From: Verrucomicrobiota bacterium
Lineage (GTDB): Bacteria > Verrucomicrobiota > Verrucomicrobiia > Verrucomicrobiales > Verrucomicrobiaceae
Length of the DNA: 64,000 nt
Direction: 5' to 3'
NCBI GenBank assembly: GCA_025360015.1
Contig: JANYCZ010000001.1
Span: 1-64,000, forward strand
The translations under genes and the position numbers were made by a program. Of this stretch, positions 61,774 to 64,000 are shown in pieces (the stretch's first letter is position 1; every line of letters starts with the position of its first letter). The notes below the pieces were generated by a model that was not told the origin of the DNA, ran no database searches, and saw only the letters and a program-made list of their open reading frames with translations.

Positions 61774-62657
61774 AAGGCATCATCCTCGCTGGGGGCGCAG
61801 GCTCACGCTTGTACCCACTCACCCAGGTTGCTTCCAAGCAGCTCCAGCCGGTGTACGACAAGCCCATGGTGTACTACCCGCTCACGGTGCTCATCGCCTC
61901 AGGCATCCGTGAGATCTGCCTCATCTCCACGCCACAGGATCTGCCGCGCTTTCAGCAGCTTCTCGGAGACGGCTCGCAGTGGGGCATCGTCATAGAATAC
62001 CGCGATCAACCCAGCCCGGACGGCATCGCGCAAGCCTTGCTGATCGCCGCATCCTTCATCGGCCAGGATCCCGTGACCCTCATCCTTGGCGATAACATCT
62101 TCTTTGGCGGCGATGCCTTTCCTCGCGCCTTTGCCGAATTCAAATCCGGTGCCACCATCTTTGCCTACCACGTCAATGACCCTGAACGCTACGGCGTGGT
62201 GGAGTTTGACGCCGCAGGCCACGCCATCTCTCTGGAGGAAAAGCCCGCCCAGCCGCGCAGCAACTACGCCGTGCCCGGCGTCTATCTCTACGACAACGAC
62301 GCCGTCGCCATCGCGCGGGAGGTGCAGCCTTCCTCCCGTGGCGAACTCGAGATCACCGACGTGAACAACGAGTACCTACGACGCGGCACCCTGCGCGTCC
62401 AGCGCCTCAGCCGCGGCACCGCATGGCTGGATGCCGGCACCAGCAGCAGCCTGCACGAAGCCTCCGCCTACGTGCAGACCATCGAAAAACGCCAGGGCAT
62501 GAAACTCGGCTGCCCCGAAGAAGCCGCCCTTTATCGCGGCTTCCTATCACTCGATCAATTCGACATCCTCATCTCCCGCATGCCGCGCTGCGAATACTGC
62601 GACTACCTCGCTGAAGTCGGCACGGAAGTCCGTCGCGTCGGCATCAAAAGCGCCTGA
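61770..62657 (+). CDS. rmlA: Glucose-1-phosphate thymidylyltransferase (RmlA/RfbA)
   Basis: This 295-aa enzyme makes dTDP-glucose, the first step towards dTDP-rhamnose and other deoxysugars. The signature MKGIILAGGAGSRLYPLTQV then ASKQLQPVYDKPMVYYPLTV, LILGDNIFFGGDAF, YGVVEFDAAGHAISLEEKP and RGTAWLDAGTSSSLHEASAY is complete, and the length matches RmlA. It is overlapped by four bases with the preceding small gene, followed eight bases later by a methyltransferase gene, and then rmlB. The pathway therefore produces a dTDP-sugar probably used in O-antigen or exopolysaccharide decorated by the carbamoyltransferase. Confidence 0.97.
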   Translation: MKGIILAGGAGSRLYPLTQVASKQLQPVYDKPMVYYPLTVLIASGIREICLISTPQDLPRFQQLLGDGSQWGIVIEYRDQPSPDGIAQALLIAASFIGQDPVTLILGDNIFFGGDAFPRAFAEFKSGATIFAYHVNDPERYGVVEFDAAGHAISLEEKPAQPRSNYAVPGVYLYDNDAVAIAREVQPSSRGELEITDVNNEYLRRGTLRVQRLSRGTAWLDAGTSSSLHEASAYVQTIEKRQGMKLGCPEEAALYRGFLSLDQFDILISRMPRCEYCDYLAEVGTEVRRVGIKSA

Positions 62658-62664
62658 GCCTCTC

Positions 62665-63399
62665 ATGATTCCCCATCCCGTACTCGCCCATCGCTACGCC
62701 CAGCCCGAAGAACGGCAGGGCTACGTCAAAGAACTCTTCGATCAAGGTGCCGCGCACTACGATCCCATCGTCGGCTGGGGATTCTTCGGCACCGGCAATC
62801 TCTACCGCAGGACCGCGCAGTACCGCCACGGCCTGCGCCCTGGCATGCAGCACCTCGATGTCGCCTGCGGCACCGGGCTTGTCGCCGTCGCTGCCAGCCA
62901 GGTGCTCGGGGGTGACAGCACCATCACCTGCGTGGAACCCAGCGACGGGATGCTCGCCGTCGCCAAAGCGAAACTGCCCAACGCACGCTTCGTCCAGAGC
63001 CGGGCCGAGAGCATGCCGCTCGAAGACAACGCCTACGACTTCCTCACCGTCGGCTACGCGCTGCGCCACTTCGCCGATCTCGAAGCCACCTTCCGCGAAT
63101 TTCACCGCGTGCTCAAGCCCGGCGGTCGCGTCCTCATCATGGAGGCCACTCGTCCCGCCGGCAAGATCGGCTCCGCGCTCTTCAAGCTTTACTTCGGCAT
63201 CGTGTATCCCTTCTTTGCAAAGCTGCTCACCCGCAGCTCAAAGGCCGAGGAAATGATGGTGTACTTTTGGGAGACCATGGACGCCTGCGTGCGCCCGGAA
63301 GCCGTCGTCTCCGCCCTCAAGGCCGCCGGTTTTCAAGACGCCCGGCGCATCGCCTGCATGAGTGTCTTCAGCGAGTACGCTGCCGTCAAAGCAGGATGA
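62665..63399 (+). CDS. UbiE/COQ5-like SAM-dependent methyltransferase
   Basis: This 244-aa cytosolic protein has the class I methyltransferase fold: MQHLDVACGTGLVAVAASQV (SAM loop), STITCVEPSDGMLAVAKAKL, YDFLTVGYALRHFADLEATF and LKPGGRVLIMEATRPAGKIG, with an N-terminal YVKELFDQGAAHYDPIVGWG as in UbiE/MenG. Because it is inside a deoxysugar operon and eight bases after rmlA, it could methylate a sugar or polysaccharide unit; on sequence alone the quinone-methyltransferase group is also possible. The ATG at 62665 is the first in frame. Its stop overlaps rmlB by four bases (ATGA). Confidence 0.88.
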   Translation: MIPHPVLAHRYAQPEERQGYVKELFDQGAAHYDPIVGWGFFGTGNLYRRTAQYRHGLRPGMQHLDVACGTGLVAVAASQVLGGDSTITCVEPSDGMLAVAKAKLPNARFVQSRAESMPLEDNAYDFLTVGYALRHFADLEATFREFHRVLKPGGRVLIMEATRPAGKIGSALFKLYFGIVYPFFAKLLTRSSKAEEMMVYFWETMDACVRPEAVVSALKAAGFQDARRIACMSVFSEYAAVKAG

Positions 63400-64000
63400 A
63401 TCTTCTCATTACCGGCGGAGCAGGCTTCATCGGCTCCCATCTCATCTGGCAGGTCATCGACCAGCCGGAAGTCACCAAGATCGTTAATCTCGACTGCCTC
63501 ACCTACGCCGGCCATCTTGAAAATCTCGAAGGCATCCACGGCACCCACCCGCGCTACCTCTTTGAGCAGGTCGATCTCCGCGACAAAGACGCCGTCCTCC
63601 GCGTCATCCGCCAGCACGACATCACCCACGTCATGCACCTCGCCGCCGAGTCCCACGTAGACCGCAGCATCACCGGCCCCGCCGACTTCATCACCACCAA
63701 CATCAACGGCACCTTCCACCTCCTCGAAGCCTGCCGCACCCATTGGTCAGATCCCGCATCGAGCATCCAGCATCGAGCATCCAGATTCCTCCACGTCTCC
63801 ACCGACGAAGTTTACGGCTCCCTCGCTCCCACCGCCCCCGCCTTCACCGAGACCACCCCCTACGCGCCAAACTCGCCCTACTCCGCCAGCAAAGCCGCCA
63901 GCGACATGCTCGTGCGCAGCTACCACCACACCTACGGCCTGCCCACGCTCATCACCCACTGCTCCAACAACTACGGTCCACGCCAGCACCCGGAGAAATT
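63396..64000 (+). CDS. rmlB: dTDP-glucose 4,6-dehydratase (RmlB/RfbB), truncated by the window edge
   Basis: The reading frame starts ATG at 63396 (overlapping the upstream stop as ATGA) and reads MNLLITGGAGFIGSHLIWQV, HVMHLAAESHVDRSITGPAD, RFLHVSTDEVYGSL and SPYSASKAASDMLVRSYH, the NAD-binding and catalytic signature of the short-chain dehydrogenase/reductase RmlB (YxxxK in YSASK). It runs off the window, so its 3' end is unknown. Between the usual LLEACR and FLHVST is an insertion (THWSDPASSIQHRASR) encoded by a duplicated 14-base unit CATCGAGCATCCAG (63757-63770 and 63771-63784); the frame is preserved. It converts dTDP-glucose to dTDP-4-keto-6-deoxyglucose. Confidence 0.95.
   Translation, partial: MNLLITGGAGFIGSHLIWQVIDQPEVTKIVNLDCLTYAGHLENLEGIHGTHPRYLFEQVDLRDKDAVLRVIRQHDITHVMHLAAESHVDRSITGPADFITTNINGTFHLLEACRTHWSDPASSIQHRASRFLHVSTDEVYGSLAPTAPAFTETTPYAPNSPYSASKAASDMLVRSYHHTYGLPTLITHCSNNYGPRQHPEK

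Overview
The window looks like a chromosomal segment of a Verrucomicrobiota bacterium, probably close to Prosthecobacter or Verrucomicrobium. The reasons are two short proteins with PEP-CTERM-type tails ending in RRRR, a planctomycete/verrucomicrobial secreted module (cytochrome-DUF1549/DUF1553, DUF1501, WD40), abundant formylglycine-enzyme (SUMF1-like) domains, an ECF sigma/VWA pair, a type II glutamine synthetase, high GC content and few recognisable Shine-Dalgarno sites. I saw no tRNA, rRNA, CRISPR array or prophage.

Layout. 0.8-7.9 kb is a minus-strand efflux operon: a TetR/CecR-like regulator, then RND adaptor, RND pump and outer-membrane factor. A 36-bp dyad sits on the regulator's start codon, and hairpin repeats fill the operon gaps. 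8.2-9.8 kb is a three-gene pseudopilin operon. 10-14.1 kb holds a secreted protein with a duplicated C-terminal domain, a Bcp peroxiredoxin, two paralogous PEP-CTERM miniproteins each with its own terminator, and a PrsW-type intramembrane protease. 14.1-24 kb has two large hybrid signalling proteins (PAS-kinase-receiver, and CheB/CheR-PAS-kinase-receiver) with almost identical kinase/receiver ends. Between them lie a CsbD-like lipoprotein, a 42-aa membrane peptide and a REP array surrounding a RAYT transposase.

24-37 kb is more housekeeping: DUF4112 protein, rho and yebC, a DUF433/DUF5615 module whose toxin gene carries an amber codon, a TPR protein, a PP2C phosphatase overlapping a minimal kinase-like protein, glutamine synthetase and an Mrp-type Fe-S ATPase. 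37.5-42.6 kb pairs an ECF sigma factor with a very large predicted transmembrane anti-sigma/VWA protein. 43-49 kb holds the cytochrome/DUF1501/WD40 module and a fatty-acid hydroxylase-family protein. 49.4-58.9 kb has a kinase-SUMF1 fusion, two universal stress proteins, an RcnA-like nickel/cobalt exporter with an extra inserted domain, RidA, a TPR protein and a tandem SUMF1 protein. 59.2 kb to the end is a tightly overlapped surface-polysaccharide operon (NodU-type carbamoyltransferase, rmlA, methyltransferase, truncated rmlB) with a DUF6036-like nucleotidyltransferase pair embedded in it.

The most distinctive features are the REP-RAYT array with compensatory stem changes, the other hairpin repeat families scattered through the gaps, the anti-sigma/VWA/beta-repeat fusion, the tiny kinase-phosphatase pair and the PEP-CTERM/PrsW cluster. 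All functional calls come from reading motifs and gene order; no database search was run.
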